A stretch of 64,000 bases of DNA from Cupriavidus basilensis. GTDB lineage: Bacteria; Pseudomonadota; Gammaproteobacteria; Burkholderiales; Burkholderiaceae. Under the pieces are notes generated by a model. The model did no database searches and had not been told where the DNA came from. It worked only from the letters and a program-made list of their open reading frames with translations. Positions 1-8,550 of the stretch are shown here, in pieces (positions within the stretch are counted from its first letter, which is position 1; every line of letters starts with the position of its first letter). The stretch covers positions 3,224,001 through 3,288,000 of the forward strand of contig NZ_CP062804.1 in NCBI RefSeq assembly GCF_008801925.2, given 5' to 3'. Both the position numbers and the translations under genes were made by a program.

Positions 1-869
1 CCAAGCAGAAGAACAAGATCGTGGTGTTCTCCGGCCCCGGCACCGAGCGCATCACCAACGACCTGTGCACGCCGGTCTCGGTGCATTACGCCTATGACAC
101 CTACGCGCTGGCCAATTCCACAGCGCGCGCGGTGGTGCAGCGCGGCGGCAAGACGTGGTTCTTCCTGACCGCCGACTACGCCTTCGGCCATACGCTGCAG
201 GAATCCGCCACCGCCGTGATCAACGAGACCGGCGGCAAGGTGCTCGGCGCGGCGCGCCATCCCATCGGCGCCAGCGATTTTGCTTCCTACCTGCTGCAGG
301 CCCAGGCCAGCAAGGCACAGGTGGTGGGCCTGGCCAATGCCGGCGGCGATGCCGTCAACGCCATCAAGGCGGCCAGCGAATTCGGCTTGACCAAAGGTGG
401 TAACCAGCGCATGGCGGGGCTGCTGCTGTACATCAACGACATCCACGCCATCGGCCTGAAGACCGCATCCGGGCTGCTGCTGACCGAGGGCTTCTACTGG
501 GACATGAACGACGCCACGCGCGCGTGGTCGCGCCGGTACTTCGAGAAGCTCAAGAAGATGCCGAACATGAGCCAGGCCGGCACCTATTCGTCGGTGATGC
601 ATTACCTCAAGGCGATCCAGGCCGCGGGCACCGACGAAACCGCAGCCGTCATGAAGCAGATGAAGGCGCTGCCGATCAACGACTTCTTCGCCAAGAACGG
701 CCGCATCCGCGAGGACGGCCGCATGATCCACGACATGTACCTGTTCGAGGTCAAGACGCCGGCGGAATCGAAGTACCCATGGGACTACTACAAGCTGCTG
801 GCCACGGTGCCAGGCGACCAGGCCTTCATGCCGGTGGCCAAGTCGCAGTGCCCGCTGCTGAAGCGGTGA
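1..869 (+). CDS. Branched-chain-amino-acid-type ABC transporter substrate-binding protein (5' truncated)
   Basis: The reading frame is open from base 3, so the N-terminus and any signal peptide lie outside the window; about 288 codons remain. The visible part matches the second lobe of a type I periplasmic binding protein (Peripla_BP_6, LivK-like): a GLANAGGDAVNAIKAASEFGL stretch split across the hinge, a YINDIHAIGL strand-helix segment, and a C-terminal block (GRIREDGRMIHDMYLFEVK) typical of binding proteins for aromatic or branched carboxylates and amides. It would deliver its ligand to an inner-membrane Liv-type permease whose genes would lie upstream. It ends 20 bp before a thiolase-like gene, so it is probably the last transport gene of a catabolic operon. 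The ligand cannot be read from the sequence. Confidence 0.85.
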   Translation, partial: KQKNKIVVFSGPGTERITNDLCTPVSVHYAYDTYALANSTARAVVQRGGKTWFFLTADYAFGHTLQESATAVINETGGKVLGAARHPIGASDFASYLLQAQASKAQVVGLANAGGDAVNAIKAASEFGLTKGGNQRMAGLLLYINDIHAIGLKTASGLLLTEGFYWDMNDATRAWSRRYFEKLKKMPNMSQAGTYSSVMHYLKAIQAAGTDETAAVMKQMKALPINDFFAKNGRIREDGRMIHDMYLFEVKTPAESKYPWDYYKLLATVPGDQAFMPVAKSQCPLLKR

Positions 870-889
870 AGTGGTGAAGTGGTGAAGCG

Positions 890-2053
890 ATGACGGTGAA
901 GCGAGACGACATGCAACACGCAGCTTACCTGCGCGGCGCGGGCAATACGCGCTTTGGCCGCGTGGACGGCAGCACGCCGCTGACGCTGATGGCGCAGGCC
1001 ACCGACGCCGCGCTGGCCGACGCGGGCCTGGCCCGCGCCGACATCGACGGCGTGCTGTGCGGCTACGCCACCACGCTGCCGCACCTGATGCTGGCCACGC
1101 GCTTTTGCGAGTACGCCTCGCTCGATCCGGCCTACGCGCACGGCGTGGCCTCCGGCGGCGCCACCGGCGGCGTGATGGCCATGCTGGCGCGCGAGCTGGT
1201 GGGCGCGGGGCGCTGCCGCAACGTGCTGGTGGTGGCCGGCGAGAACCGTCTCTCCGGCCAGAGCCGCGACCAGTCCATCCAGACGCTGGCGCAGGTTGGC
1301 GAGCCGGACATGGAAGTGCCCAACGGCGCTTCGGTGCCGGCTTACTACGCGCTGCTGGCCTCGCGCTATCTGGCCGAGACCGGCATGCACGCCGACGCGC
1401 TCAGCGGCTTCGCGGTGCTGATGCGCGAGCACGCGGCGGGGCACCCCGATGCGCACCTGCGCGAGCCGCTCACGCTGGAGGCGGCACGCGCCGCCAAGCC
1501 CATCGCCACGCCGCTGCGGCTGTCGGACTGCTGCCCGATCTCCGATGGCGCGGTGGCGCTGGTGGTGTCCGCCGAGCCGGGCGGTAGCACACCCGTGCGC
1601 ATCACGGGCGCGGGGCAGGCACATCGCCACCAGCATTTGTGCGCGCTCGACAGCGTGCTGGCTACCGGCGCCGCCGACGCCGCGCGGCGCGCGCTCGCGC
1701 AAGCGGGCAACACCATCGGGCAGATCGACTACCTGGCGATCTACGACTCGTTCACGATCACGCTGGCCATGCTGCTCGAAGAGCTTGGCATAGCCGCGCG
1801 CGGCGGCTCGCCGCAGCGGCTTGCGGCAGGCGACTTTGCGCGCGACGGCGCGCTGCCGCTCAACACGCACGGCGGCCTGCTTGCCTTCGGGCACTCGGGC
1901 GTGGCCGGCGGGCTGATGCATCTGGCGGAAGCCACGCGGCAGCTTGCGGGCAAGGCTGGCGCGCGCCAGTTGCCGCCGCGCAAGCGCGCGCTGTTCCACG
2001 CGGATGGCGGGGTGCTGTCTTCGCATGTCAGCCTGGTGCTGGAGGCGGCATGA
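890..2053 (+). CDS. Thiolase-superfamily protein lacking the catalytic cysteine (lipid-transfer/aldolase type)
   Basis: A 387-residue thiolase-fold protein of the SCP-x/lipid-transfer branch. The C-terminal NTHGGLLAFGHSGVAGG block carries the thiolase histidine. The N-terminal nucleophile position reads V-A-S-G-G near residue 86, where a true thiolase has C-A/S-S-G, so the acyl-accepting Cys is missing. Thiolase-like proteins without this Cys that are paired with a DUF35 protein include the Ltp2-type retro-aldolases acting on CoA thioesters; the next gene is a DUF35 protein, so C-C cleavage of a beta-hydroxyacyl-CoA is a reasonable inference. The start is uncertain: ATG at 890 follows GAAG-rich sequence, and ATG at 911 (MQHAAYLRG) gives a more usual N-terminus. 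The 20 bases before 890 are made of short GTGAAGTG repeats. Confidence 0.85.
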   Translation: MTVKRDDMQHAAYLRGAGNTRFGRVDGSTPLTLMAQATDAALADAGLARADIDGVLCGYATTLPHLMLATRFCEYASLDPAYAHGVASGGATGGVMAMLARELVGAGRCRNVLVVAGENRLSGQSRDQSIQTLAQVGEPDMEVPNGASVPAYYALLASRYLAETGMHADALSGFAVLMREHAAGHPDAHLREPLTLEAARAAKPIATPLRLSDCCPISDGAVALVVSAEPGGSTPVRITGAGQAHRHQHLCALDSVLATGAADAARRALAQAGNTIGQIDYLAIYDSFTITLAMLLEELGIAARGGSPQRLAAGDFARDGALPLNTHGGLLAFGHSGVAGGLMHLAEATRQLAGKAGARQLPPRKRALFHADGGVLSSHVSLVLEAA

Positions 2054-2101
2054 GAACGCTTCACATACCCGCCGCTGCGCACCTGCGCCAAGGACCTCGC
2101 C

Positions 2102-2461
2102 ATGAACACTGACCATCCCTATCAGGCCGGCCTCGACGCGGGCGTGGTGCGCTATCAGGCGTGCGAGGACTGCGCCGCGTGGCAACCGCTGCAGCGCCAT
2201 GCATGCCGCGCTTGCGGCAGCACGCGGCTGGCGTGGCGCGACGCCACGGGCTGCGCCACCGTGCACAGCGTCACCGAAGTCGCGCGCGCGCCCACCAAGG
2301 ATTTCCGCGCGCTGGCGCCTTACACGCTGGTGCTGGCCACGCTTGACGAAGGCCCGCGCGTGATGGCGCATGCCGAGCCCGGCGTGACGATCGGCGAGCG
2401 CGTGCGCGCGGGGTTCATGCGCCATGGCGAGCGCACGCTGCTGCGTTTCCAGCGCGAGTAG
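2102..2461 (+). CDS. Zn-ribbon and OB-fold (DUF35) protein, thiolase partner
   Basis: A 119-residue protein with an N-terminal rubredoxin-like zinc ribbon (CEDC about residues 21-24 and CRAC about 35-38) followed by a small beta-rich OB fold. This is the standard architecture of DUF35 proteins, which form complexes with Cys-less thiolase-like enzymes or with acyl-CoA dehydrogenase/hydratase modules and help bind the CoA substrate. It starts 48 bp after the thiolase-like gene with AAGGA about 11 bases upstream of ATG, so the two are likely co-expressed and form a heteromer. It is short but complete for a stand-alone DUF35 protein. Confidence 0.85.
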   Translation: MNTDHPYQAGLDAGVVRYQACEDCAAWQPLQRHACRACGSTRLAWRDATGCATVHSVTEVARAPTKDFRALAPYTLVLATLDEGPRVMAHAEPGVTIGERVRAGFMRHGERTLLRFQRE

Positions 2462-2530
2462 CAGCATGGCACGGCGCAGCACTATGTAGCACGACGCAGC
2501 AACACACACATCGACACTCTGGAGATCGAC

Positions 2531-3529
2531 ATGGTCCGACCCTTGCCGCTTCGGCGGCCCGCGCGCGCCCTGCTGATGGGCGCGATGGCAATGGCCGCCG
2601 TGCTGCTGGCCGCGCCCGGCGCACGCGCGCAGGACTGGCCAACGCGTCCGGTGCGGCTGGTTGTGCCTTACCCGCCCGGCGGCCCCACCGATATCGTGGC
2701 GCGCGTGGTCGGGCAGAAATTGTCGGAGCAGCTCAAGCAGCCCGTGGTGATCGAGAACCGGCCTGGCGCGGGCGGAAATATCGGCGCCGAGGCCACCGCG
2801 AAGGCCGCGCCGGATGGCTACACGCTGCTGGTGGCGACCACGGCGCACGCCATCAACATGACGCTGTTCACCAAGCCAGGCTACAACACGCAGAAGGACT
2901 TCGCCCCGGTCTCGCTGCTGACGCGCGGCCCGCTGGTGCTGGTCACGGCGCCCGCCACGCCGGCGGCCAATGTTGCGGAGCTGATCGCGCTGGCCAAGGC
3001 CAAGCCGGGACAAGTCAGCTTTGCCAGCTCCGGCAACGGCCAGTCCACGCACCTCGCCGCAGAGCTGTTCAACAGCATGGCGGGCACGCACATGACCCAC
3101 GTGCCGTACAAAGGCAGCGCGCCCGCGCTCACCGATGTGATGGGCGGGCAAGCCACGGTCATGTTCGACACCATGCTCTCCGCCATGCCCTTCGTGCGCG
3201 AGGGCCGGCTGCGCGCGCTGGCGATCACCGGCGCAACGCGCTCGCCCGCCGCGCCCGATGTGCCCACCATGGCGCAGGCTGGCCTGCCCGGCTACGAGGC
3301 CACCGCGTGGAACGCCCTGCTCGCGCCGGCGGCGACACCACCGGCCGTGATCGCCACCTTGAGCAACGCGCTGAAGGCCGTGCTCGAACAGGAGGAGGTA
3401 CGGGCCAAGTTCGCTACGCAGGGCTTCGCCGCGGAATGGACGACGCCTGGCGCCACGGCGCAGTTCCTGACCCGGGAGATCGACAAATGGGGCAAGGTGG
3501 TCAAGGCCTCCGGCGCCACCATCGATTGA
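2531..3529 (+). CDS. Bug-family (TctC-like) periplasmic substrate-binding protein
   Basis: A 332-residue secreted protein. Residues 1-35 form a Sec signal peptide (Arg-rich start, long Ala/Leu core, cleavage near ARAQ-DW). The mature part opens with the Bug signature W-P-T-R-P-V-R-L-V-V-P-Y-P-P-G-G-P-T-D and continues with VVIENRPGAGGNIG and HVPYKGSAPALTDV, which shape the carboxylate pocket in Bordetella Bug proteins. Bug proteins bind di- and tricarboxylates, nicotinate, aromatic acids and similar anions. A GGAG sequence sits 8 bases before the ATG. There is no TctA/TctB membrane gene next to it, which is common for Burkholderiales Bug genes. Its place between DUF35 and an acyl-CoA synthetase suggests it captures the operon's acid substrate or senses it. 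Confidence 0.92.
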   Translation: MVRPLPLRRPARALLMGAMAMAAVLLAAPGARAQDWPTRPVRLVVPYPPGGPTDIVARVVGQKLSEQLKQPVVIENRPGAGGNIGAEATAKAAPDGYTLLVATTAHAINMTLFTKPGYNTQKDFAPVSLLTRGPLVLVTAPATPAANVAELIALAKAKPGQVSFASSGNGQSTHLAAELFNSMAGTHMTHVPYKGSAPALTDVMGGQATVMFDTMLSAMPFVREGRLRALAITGATRSPAAPDVPTMAQAGLPGYEATAWNALLAPAATPPAVIATLSNALKAVLEQEEVRAKFATQGFAAEWTTPGATAQFLTREIDKWGKVVKASGATID

Positions 3530-3590
3530 GCCACTCTCGCTGTTCCCTGGAGCCGGACATGCCGGCCTTTGATTCCGGATCGCATTCATC

Positions 3591-5711
3591 ATGAACCAGA
3601 CCTTGCAAGCCTTGCTGGCGCCGCGCTCGATCGCGGTGATCGGCGCCTCCGACCATATCCACAAGATCGGTGGCCGGCCCATCTACTACATGCGCGAGCA
3701 TGGCTACGCCGGCAAGCTCTTCCCGGTGAATCCGCAGCGCGACACCATCCAGGGCCTGCCTGCCTTTGCCTCGCTCGACGCACTGCCCGAGGTGCCGGAG
3801 CTGGCCATCATCGTGGTAGGCAGCGACGCAGCGGTGTCGGCGGTGCGCGATTGCGCGCGGCTGGGCGTGGCGGCCGCGATCGTGATCGCCTCGGGCTTCG
3901 GCGAAGCGGGCGAGGAAGGCCGCCGCCAGCAGGACGAGATGGTGCGGGTTGCCACCGGCGCGGGGCTGCGCCTGGTTGGCCCCAACAGCCAGGGCCTGGC
4001 CAACTTCGGCACCGGCACCATTGCCAGCTTCTCCACCATGTTTATCGAAGTGCCGCCGCAGGATGGCCCGGTGGCCGTCGTGAGCCAGAGCGGCGGCGTC
4101 AGCGCCATGGTCTACGGCCTGCTGCGCGGCCAGGGCATCGGCGTGCGGCATATGCACGCCACCGGCAACGAAGCCGACATCACGGTGAGCGAGCTGGCGC
4201 TGGCCGTGGCGCATGACCCCGATGTGCAACTGATCCTGCTGTACCTGGAGAGCCTGACCGATCCGGCCGTGCTGGCGCAAGCCGCCGCGGTGGCGCGCCG
4301 CCGTGGTGTGCCGATCGTTGCCGTCAAGGCGGGCCGCTCCAGCGCCGGCCAGCGCGCGGCGGCGTCGCACACCGGCGCCATTGCCAATGAAGACCGCGCG
4401 GTGGGTGCCTTCCTGGCGCGGCACGGCATCTGCCGCGTGGATGATGCGCACGCGCTGGCGCGCTGTGCGCCGCTTTACCTGCGCGGCTGGCAGGCCGGCG
4501 GGCGGCAGCTGGTGGTGGTGAGCAATTCCGGCGCGAGCTGTGTGATGGCGGCCGACGCGGCGGAGCCGCTCGGGCTTGCGCTGGCGCCGCTGTCGCAGGC
4601 CACGCAAGCGGCGCTGGCGCAGCGCCTGCCCGGATTCGCCTCAACCGCAAACCCGGTCGATGTCACCGCCGCGCTGCTGACCAACAGCGGGCTGTTTGGC
4701 GACGTGCTGCCGGTGGTGGCCGCCGACCCCGCCGCCGACCTGCTGCTGCTCGATATCCCGGTGGCGGGCATGGGCTACGACCTGCCACGCTTTGCGCGCG
4801 ATGCCGCCAGCTTTGCCGACAACGCCGGCAAGCCGATTGCCGTGGCGGCCTGGCAGGCGCCGGTGGCAGCTGCGTTCCGCGCGGCCAACGTGCCCACCTA
4901 TGCCAGCGGCGCCGAGGCGCTGGCTGCGTTCGCGCAACTGGTCACGCACCAGCAGCTACTGCGCGATGTGGCCGCGCAAGACGCGGCCGTCGCCGCGCAT
5001 CGGCCCGCGGCAAGCGATGCAGCGGGGGCTGCGTCGAGTGCTACCGGCCACACGCTGAGCGAGGCGGCGAGCCTTGCGCGCCTGGCGTTGGCCGGCATCC
5101 CGGTGGTGGCGCACAAGCTGTGCCGGAGCGTGGACGAAGCGGTCGCGGCCTGGCGCGAGTTGAAAGGGCCTGTCGCAGTCAAGGCCAGCTCGCCGCAAGT
5201 GCCGCACAAGAGCGAGCACGGCCTTGTCGCATTGAACTGCAACGATGAACATGCCGTGGCGCAGGCCTTCCTCACGCAGACCGACATCCTGGACAAGCTC
5301 GGCGCGGCCTCCGAGGGCGTGGTGGTGGCGCGCATGGAACGCGGCCAGCGCGAATGCATGGTGGGCGCGCACTGGGACCCGGTGTTCGGGCCGGTGGTGC
5401 TGGTGGGAGACGGCGGCAAGTATGTGGAGGTGCTGCGCGACACGGCCGTGCTGCTGGCGCCGTGCAGCGAGGCCGCGGTGGCGCGCGCCGTGGCCGGCCT
5501 GCGCATTGCGCCGCTGCTGGCGGGCGTGCGCGGCGAGCCGGCTGTCGATGTGGCGGCGCTGTGCCGGATCGCCGTGCGCGTGGGCCAGCTGATGCTTGAG
5601 GCTGGCGGTGCGATCCGCTCGATTGACCTCAACCCGGTGATGGTGAGCGCGGGCGGGGCGGTGGTGGTGGATGCGCTGATGGAGGTGGCAACGGACGCAG
5701 CGCCAGCCTGA
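3591..5711 (+). CDS. ADP-forming acyl-CoA synthetase (fused alpha/beta, CoA-binding plus ATP-grasp)
   Basis: A 706-residue single-chain NDP-forming acyl-CoA synthetase. Residues 1-135 are the CoA-binding Rossmann domain (PRSIAVIGASD near the start). Residues about 145-450 are the succinyl-CoA-ligase-like domains: VSQSGGVSAM, and an ASHTGAIAN motif at about residue 260 whose His is the phosphohistidine of this family. Residues about 480-700 are the ATP-grasp_5 domain (PVAVKASSPQVPHKSEHGLV and a C-terminal SIDLNPV). It converts a carboxylate, CoA and ATP to acyl-CoA, ADP and phosphate. The gene follows the Bug protein by 61 bp and closes the operon; it converges on the flavoprotein gene only 16 bp away. 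In context it would activate the imported acid for the thiolase-like/DUF35 complex. The substrate is not deducible. Confidence 0.93.
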   Translation: MNQTLQALLAPRSIAVIGASDHIHKIGGRPIYYMREHGYAGKLFPVNPQRDTIQGLPAFASLDALPEVPELAIIVVGSDAAVSAVRDCARLGVAAAIVIASGFGEAGEEGRRQQDEMVRVATGAGLRLVGPNSQGLANFGTGTIASFSTMFIEVPPQDGPVAVVSQSGGVSAMVYGLLRGQGIGVRHMHATGNEADITVSELALAVAHDPDVQLILLYLESLTDPAVLAQAAAVARRRGVPIVAVKAGRSSAGQRAAASHTGAIANEDRAVGAFLARHGICRVDDAHALARCAPLYLRGWQAGGRQLVVVSNSGASCVMAADAAEPLGLALAPLSQATQAALAQRLPGFASTANPVDVTAALLTNSGLFGDVLPVVAADPAADLLLLDIPVAGMGYDLPRFARDAASFADNAGKPIAVAAWQAPVAAAFRAANVPTYASGAEALAAFAQLVTHQQLLRDVAAQDAAVAAHRPAASDAAGAASSATGHTLSEAASLARLALAGIPVVAHKLCRSVDEAVAAWRELKGPVAVKASSPQVPHKSEHGLVALNCNDEHAVAQAFLTQTDILDKLGAASEGVVVARMERGQRECMVGAHWDPVFGPVVLVGDGGKYVEVLRDTAVLLAPCSEAAVARAVAGLRIAPLLAGVRGEPAVDVAALCRIAVRVGQLMLEAGGAIRSIDLNPVMVSAGGAVVVDALMEVATDAAPA

Positions 5712-5727
5712 TCATTCCCAGGCCGTC

Positions 5728-7488
5728 TCAGTAGACGTCGCGCCGATACCGGCCCTGCTCGCCAAGGCGCAGCAGGGCCTCTTCGCCCAGCACGTCCGAT
5801 AGCGCAGCGTTGACACCAGCGGCCATGCCCTTGAGGCTGCCGCAAACGTAGATGGCCGCGCCGGCTTCAATCCATTCGCGCAGTGCATCGGCCGATGCGC
5901 GCACGGCGTCCTGCACGTAATGCAGCGCGCCGCCATCGCGCGAGTAGACCAGGTCCAGCCGCTGCAGCACGCCATTGGCCTGCCATGCAGCGAGCTCGTC
6001 GTGGTGAAACGCGTCGTGCTCCGCGGTGCGCTCGCCAAACAGCAGCCAGTTGCGATGATGCCCGGCCGCGGCGCGGGCCTTAAGATGCGCGCGCAGGCCC
6101 GCCAGGCCGGTGCCGTTGCCGATCAGGATCAGCGGGCGATCGTCCGCAGGCGGATGAAAGCCGCGATTGGTGCGGATGCGCAGGGCGATGCCCGCGCCCG
6201 GCGCCGCATGCGCGGTGAGCCAGCCGGATGCCAGGCCGAGCCGGCCATCGTCGTGGCGCGTCTGGCGCACCAGCAAATCCAGTTGCCCGTCACCCGGCAG
6301 CGAAGCAATCGAATACTCGCGGTGCGGCAGCGGCGGCAGCGTATCCACCAGCCGTTGCGGCGTGACGCCGGCCAGCGCGGCCAGATGCGGATCTGGCAGG
6401 ACGATGCGCGTGGCGAGCGCCTGCGCCAGCGTGGTGGATGTGCCATCGCAGCGCACAGCGGTGTCACCGTCCAGCGAGAGCTTTGCCAGCACGCGCGCCA
6501 CCTCGGACGGCGCAAGACACGGGCCGATCTCGGCAATGTCGCCGGCCTGCCACGACAGCGCGCCCTCGCCCGCGGTTGCCGGCACCAGCGCAAGATGGAA
6601 GGCTGGTGCGCCCGGGCTGCCGGGATTGAGCAGCCTGCGCTCATGCAGGCGCCAGACGCCGTAGCGCGGCTTTTCCCAGTCGGCGATTTCGGCGCCGCCG
6701 GCGAGCGCGCTGAGATGGTTCTGCCAGTGGCGCAGGGCGCCGGCATCGCCGTTGTCCACTTCCACCATGTCGAAAAGCGCCTGCGCATGCTGGCGCTGCA
6801 TCCATGCCGACAGCGCGTGGCCGAAGGCGCAGTAGTTCGCGTAACTGCGGTCGCCAAGCGCGAGGATGCCGTAGCGCAGCGCGCGCATGCCACCCGCACC
6901 GGCGGCGGCCGTCAGGCGGCGCGCAAAGCCCGAGGCGCTGTCTGGCGCATCGCCCTCGCCCGTGGTGCTGACCACAAACAGCACCTGGCGGCAATGGGCA
7001 AGACGGCCAGCCTCCAGCTGGTCGAACGATAGCAGCTGCACGGGCACGCCGGCATCCTGCAGCGCTTGCGCGGTCTGCAATGCGAGCTGCTCGGCAAACC
7101 CGCTCTGGCTCGCGTAGGCCACGACCGTGGCGCCGTCCTTGGCCTCGGCCAGCTGCCCGGCGCGCGCATGCCGCTGGCGATGCCGGCCGATCACGGCGGC
7201 ACAGAACCCGGCATAGGCCATCACCACGCCGGCGGCCATGCCGGCGCGGCTGGGTGCGAGAAAGCCCAGAGCGGTGCCGGCCAAGCCAGCCAGCGCGCCC
7301 AGCAGGATCACGGCGTCGATGACGCGGATGCGCTTGCGGGAATTGCCGGTATTGTCGGTATTGTCGGTATTGTCGGTATTGTCGGTATTGTCGGTATTGC
7401 CGGCATGGCCTTCGTGACCCTGCCGGCGCGGGCTGGCCGCGGCCGGCGGGTCCATCGGCAGGGAGGGAGCGGTATCGGGCGTGGTCAT
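5728..7488 (-). CDS. Membrane-anchored flavodoxin/FNR-type NADPH oxidoreductase (sulfite reductase flavoprotein-like)
   Basis: A 586-residue protein. Residues 1-50 are a polar tail containing a run of Asn-Thr-Asp triplets. Two hydrophobic helices at about 56-98 (IDAVILLGALAGLAGTALGF and the next) anchor it in the membrane. Then comes a flavodoxin domain (VVAYASQSGFAEQLA about 122; VVSTTGEGDAPDS; ALGDRSYANYCAFG), and an FAD/NADPH reductase module with HREYSIAS for FAD, LILIGNGTGLAGLRA for the nucleotide, and the end YRRDVY. This is the CysJ/P450-reductase plan fused to a membrane anchor. It overlaps the apbE stop by 4 nt (ATGA), so the two are translationally coupled. In context it would oxidise cytosolic NAD(P)H and feed electrons into the PepSY membrane protein made by the first gene of the operon. 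Calling it a true sulfite reductase subunit would be misleading, because no CysI partner is present. Confidence 0.9.
   Translation of the reverse strand: MTTPDTAPSLPMDPPAAASPRRQGHEGHAGNTDNTDNTDNTDNTDNTGNSRKRIRVIDAVILLGALAGLAGTALGFLAPSRAGMAAGVVMAYAGFCAAVIGRHRQRHARAGQLAEAKDGATVVAYASQSGFAEQLALQTAQALQDAGVPVQLLSFDQLEAGRLAHCRQVLFVVSTTGEGDAPDSASGFARRLTAAAGAGGMRALRYGILALGDRSYANYCAFGHALSAWMQRQHAQALFDMVEVDNGDAGALRHWQNHLSALAGGAEIADWEKPRYGVWRLHERRLLNPGSPGAPAFHLALVPATAGEGALSWQAGDIAEIGPCLAPSEVARVLAKLSLDGDTAVRCDGTSTTLAQALATRIVLPDPHLAALAGVTPQRLVDTLPPLPHREYSIASLPGDGQLDLLVRQTRHDDGRLGLASGWLTAHAAPGAGIALRIRTNRGFHPPADDRPLILIGNGTGLAGLRAHLKARAAAGHHRNWLLFGERTAEHDAFHHDELAAWQANGVLQRLDLVYSRDGGALHYVQDAVRASADALREWIEAGAAIYVCGSLKGMAAGVNAALSDVLGEEALLRLGEQGRYRRDVY
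7342..7404 (-). repeat. 9-bp minisatellite inside the flavoprotein gene (Asn-Thr-Asp triplets)
   Basis: Seven tandem 9-bp units: five identical copies of attgtcggt at 7351-7395, flanked by attgccggt and attgccggc. On the coding strand they give an (N-T-D)n tract near residues 30-48. Nine bases keep the frame, so copy-number change would alter only the length of the cytosolic N-terminal tail. Confidence 0.95.
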
Positions 7489-8492
7489 GACAGCATGGCC
7501 GCGAAGGCCGGCGACAAGCGTTCGTCGAAGCCATCGCTGCGGCGGATCAGGAAGCGCGCGGCCAGCGCATGGCGGCGGGCGAACACCATGCCCGCCTCAG
7601 GGCCCAGCACGGTCAGCGCGGTGGACAGCGCATCGGCCATCATGCATTGCGGATGCAGCACCGTGACCGAGGCCAGCGCGTGGCTGGCCGGATAGCCCGT
7701 GCGCGGGTCCAGCGTGTGCGCATAGCGGCGACCGCCGCTATCGAAGTAACGCCGGTAGTCGCCCGAGGTGGCAACCGACAAGCCATGCAGCGCGACCAGC
7801 GTCTCATGCCCCGCCGCGCCACCGCCCGGCGGCGTTTCCAGCGCGACCCACCACGGCATGCCGTCGGGCTTGACGCCGTGACCGCGCAGCTCGCCGCCGA
7901 TTTCCACCAGGTGGCTGTCGATGCCCTGCCCGCTCAGGTAGCGCGACACCGCGTCCACGCCAAAGCCCTTGGCGATGGCGCAGAAATCCAGCCGGATGCC
8001 GCCGGGCTGCTGCACGCGGCTGCCGGCCTCGTCGATGGCGATGCGCTGCCATGCGCATTGCGCGCGCGCCTGCTCCAGCGCCGCCAGCTCGGGCGCTTGG
8101 GCGCGGCGCGGCGCCGGACCGAAGCCCCACAGGTCGACCAGCGGCCCCGCGCTGGGGTCAAAGGCGCCGCCGCTGTCACGCGCCACTTGCAGCGCGGCCT
8201 TCAGCACGGTGAAGCAGTCGGCTGGCAGCACCTGCCAGCTGCCGGCCGCGGCGCGGTTGAAGCGGCTCACGTCCGAGGCTTCGTCCCAGTTGCTCATCTG
8301 CGCGACGACCTCGGCCAGCACGGCGCGGATGCCAGCGTCGAGCGTGTCTTGATCGACTGCCACGGGCGATGCGGCCCACGCCACCGACCATGTGGTGCCC
8401 ATGGTCTCGCCTTGCCGCCGGCACAGGCGTGACGTCGCGCCAGGCACGGGCGGCACGGCACCAAGCGAAAGGGGAACCAGGACACGCTGCAT
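7485..8492 (-). CDS. apbE: FAD:protein FMN transferase (ApbE)
   Basis: About 335 residues from the ATG at 8492. All ApbE landmarks are present: MGTTWSV near the start; the D-P-S-A-G-P-L-V-D-L-W-G-F-G loop; LDFCAIAKGFGVDAV; HLVEIGGELRGHG; VATSGDYRRYF; and the Mg2+/FAD-binding HTLDPRTGYP. ApbE moves FMN from FAD onto a Ser/Thr of a target D-x-x-[ST]-[GA]-A-T motif; the DUF2271 product two genes upstream carries exactly such a motif. The frame stays open to a TTG at 8594, but that region covers a terminator hairpin and a tandem repeat, so I prefer 8492. No purine-rich ribosome site and no clear signal peptide are visible at 8492, which is odd for an enzyme whose presumed target is periplasmic. 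It overlaps the flavoprotein start by 4 nt. Confidence 0.9.
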   Translation of the reverse strand: MQRVLVPLSLGAVPPVPGATSRLCRRQGETMGTTWSVAWAASPVAVDQDTLDAGIRAVLAEVVAQMSNWDEASDVSRFNRAAAGSWQVLPADCFTVLKAALQVARDSGGAFDPSAGPLVDLWGFGPAPRRAQAPELAALEQARAQCAWQRIAIDEAGSRVQQPGGIRLDFCAIAKGFGVDAVSRYLSGQGIDSHLVEIGGELRGHGVKPDGMPWWVALETPPGGGAAGHETLVALHGLSVATSGDYRRYFDSGGRRYAHTLDPRTGYPASHALASVTVLHPQCMMADALSTALTVLGPEAGMVFARRHALAARFLIRRSDGFDERLSPAFAAMLS

Positions 8493-8503
8493 AGGAGACG
8501 GCC

Positions 8504-8533
8504 AGTGACGGATAGTGACGGATAGTGACGGAC
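8504..8533. repeat. 10-bp tandem repeat just upstream of apbE
   Basis: Three head-to-tail units (agtgacggat, agtgacggat, agtgacggac) lie between the terminator and the apbE start. They occupy the place where a ribosome site would be expected on the minus strand. Confidence 0.85.
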
Positions 8534-8550
8534 AGGAGACGGAAACGACG

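Noticed and set aside
788-3682. Long minus-strand open frame of 964 codons opposite the thiolase, DUF35 and Bug genes
   Set aside because: It is the antisense shadow of GC-rich genes: His/Arg/Gly/Ala-rich composition, no domain, and it spans several real genes and their gaps.
7342-7404. Possible CRISPR-like array
   Set aside because: The 9-bp units abut without spacers and lie in frame in a coding sequence; it is a minisatellite.
5728-7488. Calling the flavoprotein a CysJ sulfite reductase subunit
   Set aside because: It has membrane helices, lies with apbE and PepSY genes, and no haemoprotein subunit gene is present.
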